Assembly (NCBI RefSeq): GCF_041228405.1
Contig: NZ_CP133888.1
Span: 1,612,001 to 1,676,000, forward strand
DNA length: 64,000 nucleotides
Direction of reading: 5' to 3'
From: Salinilacustrithrix flava
GTDB lineage: Bacteria > Actinomycetota > Acidimicrobiia > Acidimicrobiales > Salinilacustritrichaceae
Position numbers and translations under genes: made by a program. Below the pieces are notes generated by a model, which was not told the DNA's origin, did not search any database, and worked only from the letters and a program-made list of their open reading frames with translations. Of the stretch, positions 1 through 7,757 are shown piece after piece (within the stretch, counting starts at the first letter, position 1; every line of letters starts with the position of its first letter).

Positions 1-51
1 CGGAGCGACGCTCGGTGGCCAGCAGTACCCGGTGACGGTCTCGAACGGCAT
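1..51 (-). CDS. N-terminus of a gene leaving the window on the left
   Basis: Only the first 17 codons lie inside the window, starting at ATG 51 and reading MPFETVTGYCWPPSVAP. The gene would follow the cupin gene on the same strand after 24 nt, so the two probably form an operon. The segment resembles the start of proteins whose first strand contains a G-Y-x-x-x-x-S-V-x-P-G pattern, as in the beta-sandwich start of N,N-dimethylformamidase large-subunit-like proteins. That match rests on a handful of residues and I do not assign a function. It could also be a chance open frame. Confidence 0.35.
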   Translation of the reverse strand, partial: MPFETVTGYCWPPSVAP

Positions 52-75
52 GGGGCGCACCCTGCCAGATCGGGG

Positions 76-459
76 TCAGTGCGAGTGCGTGCCGGGGATG
101 CCGAGGCGCTCGACGGTGTCGGGGCCGAAGTCGATCTCGATGAGCACGGCCGGCTCGTCGCCCACCACCCAGCTGTCGTGACCGGGGTCGATGTGCACGC
201 CGATGGGTGCGGTGAAGTCGAAGGTGCAGCCGTCGGGGTACTCGCCGGCCAGGCGCCCCTTGGCCAGGAAGCCGACGTGGGCGTGCTCGCAGAAGTCGGT
301 GCCGACGTGGGGCTTCACGTGCTCGGACCACTTGCCGCCGACGCCGTAGACCAACCGCTTCACCCGGGCGTCGCCCACCGCGAACAGGTCGATGTCGATG
401 CCGGCGAAGGACTGGTGCTCGCCGCCCTCGATCGGTTCCACCAGGGGATCGGACGCCAT
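76..459 (-). CDS. small cupin-fold protein
   Basis: A 127-residue protein with the look of a single cupin beta-barrel. The middle holds a H-x-H pair and a later acidic residue (EHAHVGFLAKGRLAGEY), then a second strand block ending in a histidine and a D-H-D-S-W-V stretch. In cupins such His/Glu residues bind a metal ion, but the substrate cannot be told from the sequence. The start at ATG 459 is chosen because a TACCGT box lies 6 nt upstream (466-471), the leaderless -10 pattern of this genome. A longer reading would run into the divergent transporter gene. It probably shares a transcript with the gene at the left edge. The C-terminal His-rich tip (GTHSH) is unremarkable. Confidence 0.75.
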   Translation of the reverse strand: MASDPLVEPIEGGEHQSFAGIDIDLFAVGDARVKRLVYGVGGKWSEHVKPHVGTDFCEHAHVGFLAKGRLAGEYPDGCTFDFTAPIGVHIDPGHDSWVVGDEPAVLIEIDFGPDTVERLGIPGTHSH

Positions 460-465
460 GGTCGG

Positions 466-487
466 ACGGTACCCCGAGCCGTACGGT
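466..487. promoter_or_regulatory. divergent leaderless promoter pair (cupin / SulP)
   Basis: Reading left, TACCGT (complement of 466-471) lies 6 nt before ATG 459. Reading right, TACGGT (482-487) lies 7 nt before ATG 495. These fit a -10 hexamer placed so that transcription begins at or next to the start codon. No Shine-Dalgarno sequence precedes either ATG. The assignment is by pattern only. Confidence 0.5.
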
Positions 488-494
488 GAGCGCG

Positions 495-2213
495 ATGCCG
501 GCGACGTCCGCACCCCGCAGCCTCGGTGCGCGGCTGCTGCCGGGCCTCGCCGTCCTGCGCGCCTACCGGCGACCCTGGCTGCGCACGGACGTCTTCGGCG
601 GGCTCACCGTCGGCGCCATGCTCATCCCCCAGTCGATGGCCTACGCCGAGCTGGCCGGGATGCCGCCGGTCACGGGGTTCTACGCCGTCATCGGGGCGCT
701 GGTCATCTACGCGCTGGTCGGGACCAGCCGCCACCTCGGGGTCGGGCCCGAGCCCGGCACCGCCATCCTCGCCGCCACCGGGGTCGGCGCGATCGCCGCC
801 GGTGACCCGGGCCGGTACCTGGCGCTCATGGCCGCGCTCGCCCTGGTCGTGGCCGCGATCTGCATCGCCGCTGCCGTGGTGCGCCTCGGGTTCGTGTCGT
901 CGCTGCTCTCCAAGCCGGTGCTGGTCGGCTACATCACCGGCGTCGGGCTCACCCTGCTCAGCAGCCAGATCGCCGGGTTCACCGGCGTGGACATCGAGGG
1001 CGACACCTTCTTCCCCCGGTTCGCCGAGCTGCTGGGCGAGCTGGGCGACATCCACTGGCCCACCCTCGTGGTGGGGGCCGCCGCGCTCGGCGTGATCGTC
1101 GGGCTGCGACGGTGGGCGCCCCAGCTCCCGGGCGCGCTCATCGGGGTGGTCGGTGCCGGCGTGGTGGTGGCGCTGCTGGACCTCGACGCCGACGGCATCG
1201 CCCTCATCGGCGCGATCCCGGCCGGCCTCCCGACGCCGGCGGTGCCCGACGTGTCCTGGTCCGACATGGCCGCGCTGCTCCCCGTCGCCGCCGGCGTCGC
1301 CCTCGTGGGCTTCACCGACAACCTGCTCACCGCCCGCTCGATCGCCGCCCGGCGGCGGGACCCCGAGGCCGCCCCGATCGACGCCAACCAGGAGCTGCTC
1401 GCCCTCGGCCTCACCAACCTGAGCGCCGGGCTCTCGCAGGGCTTCCCGGTGTCCTCCAGCGCCAGCCGCACAGCGGTCCCGGCGTCGCTCGGTTCCACCA
1501 CCCAGCTCGTGTCGCTCATCGCTGCAGCGTCGGTCGTCGTGTCGCTGACGGCAGGGCGGTCCCTGCTGGAGCACATCCCCCGGCCGGCCCTGGCCGCGGT
1601 GATCATCGCCGCCGCACTCGCCATCATCGACGCGCCGGGGTTCCGGGACCTGTGGCGGGTGAGCCGCACCGACGCGGCGATCGCCGTGGCGACCACGCTC
1701 GGCGTCATCGTCTTCGACGTCCTCGTCGGGGTGGTCGTCGCCGTCGTGCTGTCGGTGCTCGCCGCGCTCTCGCACATGGCCCGGCCCCACGACGCCGTGC
1801 TGGGTGACCTGGCCGGCCTCGACGGCTGGGTCGACGTGGACGCCTACCCCGATGCGATGACCGAGCCGGGCCTGCTCGTCTACCGCTTCGACGCCCCGCT
1901 GTTCTTCATGAACGCCGGCCGGTTCCGGGCACGCGTCGAGCAGGTGCTGGAGGACAACGTCGGCCGGGAGGAGTGGTTGGTGCTCGACTTCGAGGGGGTG
2001 GGCAGCCTCGACACCACCGCGGTCGACTCCCTGCGCGAGCTGCTCGAGGACATGGAGGAGGCCGACGTCGCCGTCGTGGCGGTGGCCCGGGCGATCGATC
2101 CCGTGCTCGGCGTGCTGGACCGCGCCGGCCTGCTCGTGCCCACCGGACCGCTCGTGTCGTTCCCGACGATCAACGCTGCGGTGCGCGCCTACCGCGACCG
2201 GGCGGGGTCCTAG
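495..2213 (+). CDS. SulP-family anion transporter with STAS domain
   Basis: A 572-residue inner-membrane protein of the SLC26/SulP family, which moves sulfate, bicarbonate or other anions. The first 400 residues form the hydrophobic transporter core. They begin with the family-typical segment after a short cytoplasmic start (TDVFGGLTVGAMLIPQSMAY). The last 130 residues form a STAS domain, with the phosphorylatable-type loop LVLDFEGVGSLDTTAVDSL. ATG 495 is preferred to GTG 486 because the latter overlaps the TACGGT box at 482-487. The stop shares the palindrome CTAG with the stop of the convergent oxidoreductase gene. Nothing adjacent (carbonic anhydrase, sulfate assimilation gene) points to the anion carried. 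Confidence 0.9.
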   Translation: MPATSAPRSLGARLLPGLAVLRAYRRPWLRTDVFGGLTVGAMLIPQSMAYAELAGMPPVTGFYAVIGALVIYALVGTSRHLGVGPEPGTAILAATGVGAIAAGDPGRYLALMAALALVVAAICIAAAVVRLGFVSSLLSKPVLVGYITGVGLTLLSSQIAGFTGVDIEGDTFFPRFAELLGELGDIHWPTLVVGAAALGVIVGLRRWAPQLPGALIGVVGAGVVVALLDLDADGIALIGAIPAGLPTPAVPDVSWSDMAALLPVAAGVALVGFTDNLLTARSIAARRRDPEAAPIDANQELLALGLTNLSAGLSQGFPVSSSASRTAVPASLGSTTQLVSLIAAASVVVSLTAGRSLLEHIPRPALAAVIIAAALAIIDAPGFRDLWRVSRTDAAIAVATTLGVIVFDVLVGVVVAVVLSVLAALSHMARPHDAVLGDLAGLDGWVDVDAYPDAMTEPGLLVYRFDAPLFFMNAGRFRARVEQVLEDNVGREEWLVLDFEGVGSLDTTAVDSLRELLEDMEEADVAVVAVARAIDPVLGVLDRAGLLVPTGPLVSFPTINAAVRAYRDRAGS

Positions 2214-3607
2214 CCCGTTTCGCCGAACAGCGCCCCGGGGTTGAGGATCCCGTTGGGGTCGAACGCTGCCTTGATGCGTCGCATGAGCGCGACCTTGGTC
2301 GGGTCCTCCAGCTCCAGCCAGTACTTGGCCTTCGTGCGACCGAGGCCGTGCTCGCCCGAGATCGCCCCGCCGTGGTCCATGCCGAGGCGGAACAGCTCCA
2401 GCATCATCTCGTACCGCACGTCGGGGTCGGGCTGGAACACCGACAGGTGCACGTTGCCGTCGCCGGCGTGGCCGCAGCCGGCGATGAAGGTCCCCTTCGC
2501 CTGGGCGAGCTCCGACACGGCGGTGAGGAACGAGTCGATCGACGCCCGGGGCACCACGACGTCGATGATGTCGTCGGCGCCGGCGCCCTTCGCCAGCCAG
2601 AACGCCTTCTCCCGGGCTTCGATCAGCTGGGTGGCGGCGTTGGACGGGAGCACGTACACGTCGATGGCCCCCAGGTCGGCGACCAGCTCGGCCAGCGCCT
2701 GGATGTCGCTCTCGAGCCGGTCCTCGTGGCGATCCTCGAGCTGGACCACCAGGTAGGCGAGGGCGGTCGCCTTGATGTCCTCGGGCACGCCGACCTCCAC
2801 GCCGAGGGTGTTCTCGATGCCCGACATCGTGAGCATGTCGATGTACTCGAGGATCATCGGGCCGATGCCGCTCTTGACGATGGCGGGCACGGCCGCGGTG
2901 ACCTGGTCGAGGGTGGTGAACGGGGCGAGCACCGTGGCCCGGTGCTCGGGGCGCGGGTAGAGCTTGAGGATCGCCTGCGTGACCACGGCGAGGGTGCCCT
3001 CCGAGCCGACGATGAGCTGGGTGAGGTCGTACCCGGTGGAGCCCTTCACGAACTTGCCGCCGGTGGTGACGACCTCGCCCGACGGCAGCACGGCGCGCAG
3101 GCCGAGCACCTGGTGGCGGGTGACGCCGTACTTCACGGCCCGCATGCCGCCGGCGTTGGTGGCCACGTTGCCGCCGAGGCTGGCGCTGTACTCGCCGGGG
3201 AACACCGGGTAGACGAGCCCCCGAGGTGCGAGCGCCTGGTCGAGCTGGTCGAGCGTGACGCCCGGTTGCACGACCGCCACCAGGTTGTCCTCGTCGATCT
3301 CGATGATCTCGGCCATCCGGTCGAAGGCGATCACGGCGCCGTCCGGGCGGGGGATGGCCGCACCGGACAGGCCGGTGCCGCTGCCCCGGGCGGTGACGGG
3401 GATGCCGTTCGCGTCGCAGGCGGCGAGGACGGCCGCCACCTGCTCCTCGGTCTCGGGCGTGACCACGGCGGCGGGGACCACCGGGTCGATGCCGAGCGCC
3501 TCGTCGTGGTGGAAGTCGTCGCCGGCATCCGCCCCGCTGCGGACCAGCTGCTCGGGCACGACGCCCCGCAGCACCTCGACGACGTCCACGGTCCCCGGCT
3601 CGGCCAT
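2210..3607 (-). CDS. FAD-linked oxidase, GlcD / D-lactate dehydrogenase-like
   Basis: A 465-residue flavoprotein of the FAD-binding PCMH (vanillyl-alcohol oxidase) type, like the GlcD subunit of glycolate oxidase and bacterial D-lactate dehydrogenases. The diphosphate-binding loop GSGTGLSG is at residues 75-82, followed by the second FAD contact region GGNVATNAGG. The C-terminal substrate cap ends with the characteristic CGHAGDGNVHLS, GEHGLGRTK and DPNGILNPG segments. It should oxidise a 2-hydroxy acid to the 2-oxo acid; the exact substrate is not determinable. No iron-sulfur partner (GlcF) sits beside it, so it may donate electrons directly to quinone or a flavoprotein. A TACGAT box (complement of 3616-3621) stands 8 nt before the ATG. 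Confidence 0.88.
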   Translation of the reverse strand: MAEPGTVDVVEVLRGVVPEQLVRSGADAGDDFHHDEALGIDPVVPAAVVTPETEEQVAAVLAACDANGIPVTARGSGTGLSGAAIPRPDGAVIAFDRMAEIIEIDEDNLVAVVQPGVTLDQLDQALAPRGLVYPVFPGEYSASLGGNVATNAGGMRAVKYGVTRHQVLGLRAVLPSGEVVTTGGKFVKGSTGYDLTQLIVGSEGTLAVVTQAILKLYPRPEHRATVLAPFTTLDQVTAAVPAIVKSGIGPMILEYIDMLTMSGIENTLGVEVGVPEDIKATALAYLVVQLEDRHEDRLESDIQALAELVADLGAIDVYVLPSNAATQLIEAREKAFWLAKGAGADDIIDVVVPRASIDSFLTAVSELAQAKGTFIAGCGHAGDGNVHLSVFQPDPDVRYEMMLELFRLGMDHGGAISGEHGLGRTKAKYWLELEDPTKVALMRRIKAAFDPNGILNPGALFGETG

Positions 3608-3635
3608 GTCCGCGGATCGTACGGGGTGACGGAGG

Positions 3636-5831
3636 TCAGAGCAGCCGGTGGTCCCGGGCCGCCTGCACCGCCGCGCGGCGGTCGCCGACGCCGAGCTTGC
3701 GGTAGATGGCCCGGCAGTGGGTGCGCACGGTGTTGATCGACACGTAGAGCTCCCGGGCGATGTCGCGCTGGCTCAGCCCGCTCGGCAGGTAGCGCAGCAC
3801 GGCCAGCTCCCGGTCGGTGAGCTGCTCGACCAGGCCGGCGGCCGGCGCAGGTCGGGAGGTCGGGGTGCCGTGGCGGGCCTCGGCCCGGGCGAGGTGGCGG
3901 CCGGCGATGCCGGGGTCCGGGCAGCGGTCGAGCACCGAGTGGGCCTCGTCGAGCAGGACCGCGCCGGCGTCGTCGCCGAGGTCGAGGAGCGTGTCGCCGC
4001 ACAGGGCGAGGACGAAGCCGAAGGCGAGCGGGGTGGAGGAACGACGGGCGCTGGCCAGCGCGAACGCGACGTCGTCGCGGGCCGGCGCCTCGTCGTCGGC
4101 CGTGCGGGCCCGGACGGCGAACGCGGGCGCCACGCCGTGGTAGCCGGCCAGGCCGAACCGCTCGGCCGTGTCGATCGCCACCTGCGCGGCCCGGTGGGCG
4201 ACGGCGGGAGCGCTGTGCTCGAGCTCGGCCACGCAGCGGTGGACGAGGGAGACGGTCTGGGCCGACCGGTTGTGCGTGGCGTCGGCACCGGCCGCCGCGA
4301 CCTCGAGGGCAGCGCGGGCCTCGTCGACCATGCCGGCCCAGCCGTGGGCGGCGCCCACGGCGGTGGCCAGCTCCGCCGGGCCGCCGTCACGCAGGCACGC
4401 AGGCAGCACAGCCCTCGCCACGTCGAGCGCGCCGGTGACGTCACCGGTCGCCAGGGAGAGGTTGATGCGCAGCGACGTGGATGCCGGGAAACCGGCGGGC
4501 TCCAGTCCCAGCACGACGCCGAGCCACTGCTCGGTCTCGGCGTAGCGACCGCCGAGGAACGCGCACCAGCCAGCCAGGACCGCGCAACCCACGTCCGCGC
4601 GGGCGACCTCGCCCAGACGGGTCAGCAACCCGCTGAGCGTCTCGACCTGACCGGCCCGCAGCAACCGGGGACCGAGGACGTGCAGCAGCCGGGCGGCGCC
4701 GTCGAGGTCGTCAGCGGCGAGGCGGTGCGCGATGGCTCGGCCGTGGTCGTCGGCGGCCTCGAACCAGGTGGCGGCGCGCCGGTGGAGCTCGGGGAGGTGG
4801 TCCGGCATGGACGCCTCCGCCTCGAGGTGGAGCAGGTCGCGGAGGAGGCGGTGGTAGCGGAACCACGTCCCGGTGCGGTCGAGGGCCACCAGCAGCTGGT
4901 TGGACCGCGCCGTCTCCCGGAGCCATTCGGCACCGCCGTGCGTGCCCGTCACGGCGTCGACCAGCTCGCCGCTCAGCTCGTCGAGGACCGATGTCTCGAG
5001 CAGGCGCCGGTGGTCGTCGTCGGCGAGGCCGGTGAGCAGCTCGTCGCGGAGGTACTCCACGACCAGGTGATCGTCGCCCCGGAACGCAGCGACGAAGGAC
5101 TGCGGGTCGTCGGCGCGCTGGAGGGAGAGCCCGGCGAGCACGAGCCCGGCGGCCCAGCCCTCGGTGCGTCCGCACAGCTCGGCGAGCAGCTCGGGGGCGA
5201 GGGGGGACGTGGTGTCGCCGAGCAGCCCGGCGGCCTCCTCGGGGACGAACCGGAGGTCGTCGGCGCGGACCTCGGCCACCTGGTTGCGGACGCGCAGCCG
5301 ACCGATCCGGAACGGCGGATCCATGCGGGTGGCGAGGACGACCGTGACCTGCGGCGGGCAGAGGTCGACGAGGCGCTCCACGCCCCGGTGGATCCGCTCG
5401 TCGTCGACGAGGTGGTAGTCGTCGATCACGAGCAGGAGGGGTTCGCCGAGGTCGGCCAGCCGGTTGACCAGCTCCGGGACCACTGCGTCGCCGTCGCCGC
5501 GCGATCCGGCGATCACCGGCTGGAGCTCGGCGCCGAGCGCGGGCTGGGTCCGACCGATCGCCCGGGCGAGGTAGGACCAGAACCGGGCCGGGTCGGAGTC
5601 GGGTTCCTCGACCTGCAGCCAGGCCACCGCCTCGGACCGGGTGGCGAGCCAGGCAGCCAGGAGCGTGGTCTTGCCCGAACCGGCCGGCGCGCTCACCAGG
5701 ACCAGCGGGACGTGGCGGTCGAGCGCGGCGTCGAGGGCGTCGTCGAGCCGGGACCGGTGCACCAGGTGCCGGGGCGGCGCGGGCGGCTGCACCTTGGTGG
5801 CGGCGAGGCCCGGCTGCCAGTCCTCGGTCAT
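3636..5831 (-). CDS. MalT-like ATP-dependent LuxR regulator (LAL)
   Basis: A 731-residue regulator with three parts. First comes a STAND-type NTPase (Walker A APAGSGKTT at 48-56; Walker B PLLLVIDD at 131-138). A TPR-like helical sensor arm fills the middle. The C-terminal LuxR/GerE helix-turn-helix covers about residues 665-725 (LTDRELAVLRYLPSGLSQRDIA). By analogy with MalT, ligand and ATP binding would drive oligomerisation and transcriptional activation. It is divergent from a small-protein/ABC exporter operon across 88 bp containing a perfect dyad (5852-5871), so that operon is the likely target. A TAGGGT box (complement of 5840-5845) lies 8 nt from the ATG. The ligand is unknown. Confidence 0.88.
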   Translation of the reverse strand: MTEDWQPGLAATKVQPPAPPRHLVHRSRLDDALDAALDRHVPLVLVSAPAGSGKTTLLAAWLATRSEAVAWLQVEEPDSDPARFWSYLARAIGRTQPALGAELQPVIAGSRGDGDAVVPELVNRLADLGEPLLLVIDDYHLVDDERIHRGVERLVDLCPPQVTVVLATRMDPPFRIGRLRVRNQVAEVRADDLRFVPEEAAGLLGDTTSPLAPELLAELCGRTEGWAAGLVLAGLSLQRADDPQSFVAAFRGDDHLVVEYLRDELLTGLADDDHRRLLETSVLDELSGELVDAVTGTHGGAEWLRETARSNQLLVALDRTGTWFRYHRLLRDLLHLEAEASMPDHLPELHRRAATWFEAADDHGRAIAHRLAADDLDGAARLLHVLGPRLLRAGQVETLSGLLTRLGEVARADVGCAVLAGWCAFLGGRYAETEQWLGVVLGLEPAGFPASTSLRINLSLATGDVTGALDVARAVLPACLRDGGPAELATAVGAAHGWAGMVDEARAALEVAAAGADATHNRSAQTVSLVHRCVAELEHSAPAVAHRAAQVAIDTAERFGLAGYHGVAPAFAVRARTADDEAPARDDVAFALASARRSSTPLAFGFVLALCGDTLLDLGDDAGAVLLDEAHSVLDRCPDPGIAGRHLARAEARHGTPTSRPAPAAGLVEQLTDRELAVLRYLPSGLSQRDIARELYVSINTVRTHCRAIYRKLGVGDRRAAVQAARDHRLL

Positions 5832-5851
5832 CGCTGGTCACCCTACGGTCG

Positions 5852-5871
5852 CATCTCACCCGGATGAGATG
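5852..5871. promoter_or_regulatory. 20-bp dyad between LAL regulator and ABC exporter
   Basis: CATCTCA (5852-5858) and TGAGATG (5865-5871) form a perfect 7-bp inverted repeat with a 6-nt spacer. It lies between the start of the LAL regulator (5831) and the first gene of the exporter operon (5920), and abuts the regulator's own TAGGGT promoter box. Position and symmetry fit a LuxR-type operator. Binding is inferred. Confidence 0.45.
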
Positions 5872-5919
5872 GCGGGGTGGATGAGGCGCTCCCGTCCGGG
5901 GCAGCGGGATGGTGGCCCC

Positions 5920-6168
5920 ATGCCCGCCACGACCACCTACGAGATCGTCCTGCGGGGCCGGCCCAGCGCCCGGCTCCTGCGGCCGCTGCTCGACGCCTTC
6001 ACCTTCGACCACGGGAGTGACGGCGTCACCCGCCTCGTCGGGGAGATCGGCGACCGGTCGCATCTGCACGGCGTCCTCGCCCACCTCACGTCGGTGAACG
6101 TCGACGTGGTCTCGATCGGGCCCGCCCCCACCCCTGACGCCCCCACCACCCACGGAGCACAGACATGA
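5920..6168 (+). CDS. small conserved-looking protein upstream of ABC exporter
   Basis: An 82-residue protein with an alternating beta-alpha-beta-like profile. It has a strand (YEIVLRGR), a helix (LLRPLLDAF), then VTRLVGEI and a helix HGVLAHLTSVN before the strand VDVVSIG, followed by a Pro/Thr-rich tail. I recall similar tiny proteins of about 70-80 residues beside LuxR-type regulators in actinobacteria, without an assigned function. Its stop overlaps the ABC ATPase start (ATGA at 6165-6168), so the two are translationally coupled. A role as a regulatory or sensory accessory of the exporter is a guess from position. Confidence 0.65.
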   Translation: MPATTTYEIVLRGRPSARLLRPLLDAFTFDHGSDGVTRLVGEIGDRSHLHGVLAHLTSVNVDVVSIGPAPTPDAPTTHGAQT

Positions 6169-6884
6169 TCACCGTCACCGGACTCACCAAGCACTACGGC
6201 GACCGGATCGCCGTCGACGACCTCGGCTTCGACCTGGCCGCCGGCCGGGTCACCGGCTTCGTCGGCCCGAACGGTGCCGGCAAGTCCACCACCATGCGGA
6301 TGATGGTCGGGCTCACCCGACCCGACCGTGGCGAGGTCCGCTACGACGGCATCCGCTACGGCGACCTCCAGCACCCGGCCCGCATGGTCGGTTCGGTCCT
6401 CGATGCCCGCTGCATGCACCCGGGCCGCACCGCCCGGAACCACCTGCGGGCCAGCGCTGCCCTGAGCGGCATCCCGGCCCGCCGGGTGGACGAGGTGCTC
6501 GCTGACGTCGGTCTCGAGAGCGTGGCCGACGACAAGGCCGGCGGCTTCTCCCTCGGCATGCGCCAGCGGCTGGCGCTGGCCACCGCGCTGCTGGGGGACC
6601 CCCGGGTCCTCCTGCTCGACGAGCCGTCCAACGGTCTCGACCCCGACGGCATCCGCTGGATGCGGCACCACCTGCGCGCCTTCGCCGATGCCGGCGGCAC
6701 GGTCTTCGTGTCCAGCCACCTCATCGCCGAGCTGGCCCGCTTCGCCGACGACCTCGTTGTGGTCGGCGGCGGCCGGCTCATCGCCGCCGAGACCGTCGAC
6801 TCCCTCACCGCCCGGACCGGGCAGTCGCTCGAGGACAGCCTCCTCGAGATGACCGCCGGCGCCGCCGAGTTCGCCTCCGCATGA
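6165..6884 (+). CDS. ABC transporter ATP-binding protein
   Basis: A 239-residue nucleotide-binding domain of the ABC-2/DrrA-type exporter class. Walker A is GPNGAGKST (34-42), the signature SLGMR is at 129-133 and Walker B VLLLDEP at 148-154, followed by the D-loop SNGLDP and a switch histidine in SSHL. The signature deviates from LSGGQ in the way typical of this subfamily (FSLGMRQR). It would power the membrane protein encoded next, with which it forms an operon. The substrate may be a drug, lipid or peptide; the sequence does not say. Coupled by overlap to the small gene before it, and its stop overlaps an upstream candidate start of the permease. Confidence 0.92.
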   Translation: MITVTGLTKHYGDRIAVDDLGFDLAAGRVTGFVGPNGAGKSTTMRMMVGLTRPDRGEVRYDGIRYGDLQHPARMVGSVLDARCMHPGRTARNHLRASAALSGIPARRVDEVLADVGLESVADDKAGGFSLGMRQRLALATALLGDPRVLLLDEPSNGLDPDGIRWMRHHLRAFADAGGTVFVSSHLIAELARFADDLVVVGGGRLIAAETVDSLTARTGQSLEDSLLEMTAGAAEFASA

Positions 6885-6928
6885 CCGCTCCACCCACCGC
6901 CACCACCACTCCGGAAGAAGGTCCCACC

Positions 6929-7741
6929 ATGACCACCACCGAGCTCCCGCTCCCCACCGACCGCATCGTCGCGGCCCCTGCTCGCAGGCGAGACCTCGCC
7001 CAGCTCCGGGCGGTCCTGCGCAGCGAGTGGATCAAGTCCACCACCGTGCGGACGAACAAGACGATCGTCGCCGCGGCCGTGGTCGTCGGCCTGTTGACCT
7101 CGTGGGCCACCGCCATGTTCATCACCGACGAGGGCATGAACGCCGCCGAGGTCGCCGCCGGCTCGACCGCGCTCACCGCCGTGCTGGCCGCCATCGCCGG
7201 CATCCTGCTGTTCAGCGCCGAGGCCCAGCACGGGACCCTCGCCGGCGCACTCACGGCGCAGCCGGCACGCTGGCCGGTCGTGGCCGGCAAGGCCGTCGCC
7301 GCCACCGCCTTCGGACTGGCGCTGGGTGTGGTCGGTCTCCTCACCGGGTTCGCCGGTGCCCTCGCCGGCGGGCTCGAGGTCGGCGACACGAGCGGGAAGC
7401 CGTCGATGTGGCTCTGGGCCCTGCTCTACGTCTGCGGCTCGGCCGTGCTCGGGCTGGGCGTGGGGATGCTGATCCGCCACAGCGCCGGCGCCATCTCGGG
7501 CCTGCTCGTGTGGTGGCTGGTGGTCGAGGGCCTCATCGTCGGGTTCGCCCCGGGCGAGTTCTCCCGGTTCGTGCCCTTCGACACCGGCTGGCGGTCGCTC
7601 GGGATCGTCTCGGACCTGGATCCCGACGCCGTCGTCGCCGCCGGCCTGTCCAACGCGGCCCACGCTGGGATCTTCTGGGTCTACGTCCTCGCGGCCCTGG
7701 TGATCGGTGCCGTCCTCGTGCAGCGCCGCGACGTCGACTGA
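6929..7741 (+). CDS. ABC-2-type membrane permease
   Basis: A 270-residue integral membrane protein with about six hydrophobic segments: AAAVVVGLLTSWATAMF, LTAVLAAIAGILLF, VAATAFGLALGVVGLLTG, LWALLYVCGSAVLGLGVG, ISGLLVWWLVVEGLIVGF and WVYVLAALVIGAVLV. The cytoplasmic start carries a RSEWIKSTTVR helix, common in ABC-2 permeases that pair with DrrA-type ATPases. ATG 6929 is chosen because a strong Shine-Dalgarno stretch GGAAGAAGG (6913-6921) stands 7 nt away. An ATG at 6881 that overlaps the ATPase stop (ATGA) would add 16 Thr/Pro-rich residues. Together with the ATPase it forms a complete exporter. Confidence 0.85.
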   Translation: MTTTELPLPTDRIVAAPARRRDLAQLRAVLRSEWIKSTTVRTNKTIVAAAVVVGLLTSWATAMFITDEGMNAAEVAAGSTALTAVLAAIAGILLFSAEAQHGTLAGALTAQPARWPVVAGKAVAATAFGLALGVVGLLTGFAGALAGGLEVGDTSGKPSMWLWALLYVCGSAVLGLGVGMLIRHSAGAISGLLVWWLVVEGLIVGFAPGEFSRFVPFDTGWRSLGIVSDLDPDAVVAAGLSNAAHAGIFWVYVLAALVIGAVLVQRRDVD

Positions 7742-7757
7742 CATGTCGCCCCTCGGC

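Noticed and set aside
1..181. Rightward open frame entering from the left edge and ending at about 181
   Set aside because: It runs antisense through the cupin gene for over 100 bases and has no recognisable domain; the leftward reading is better supported.
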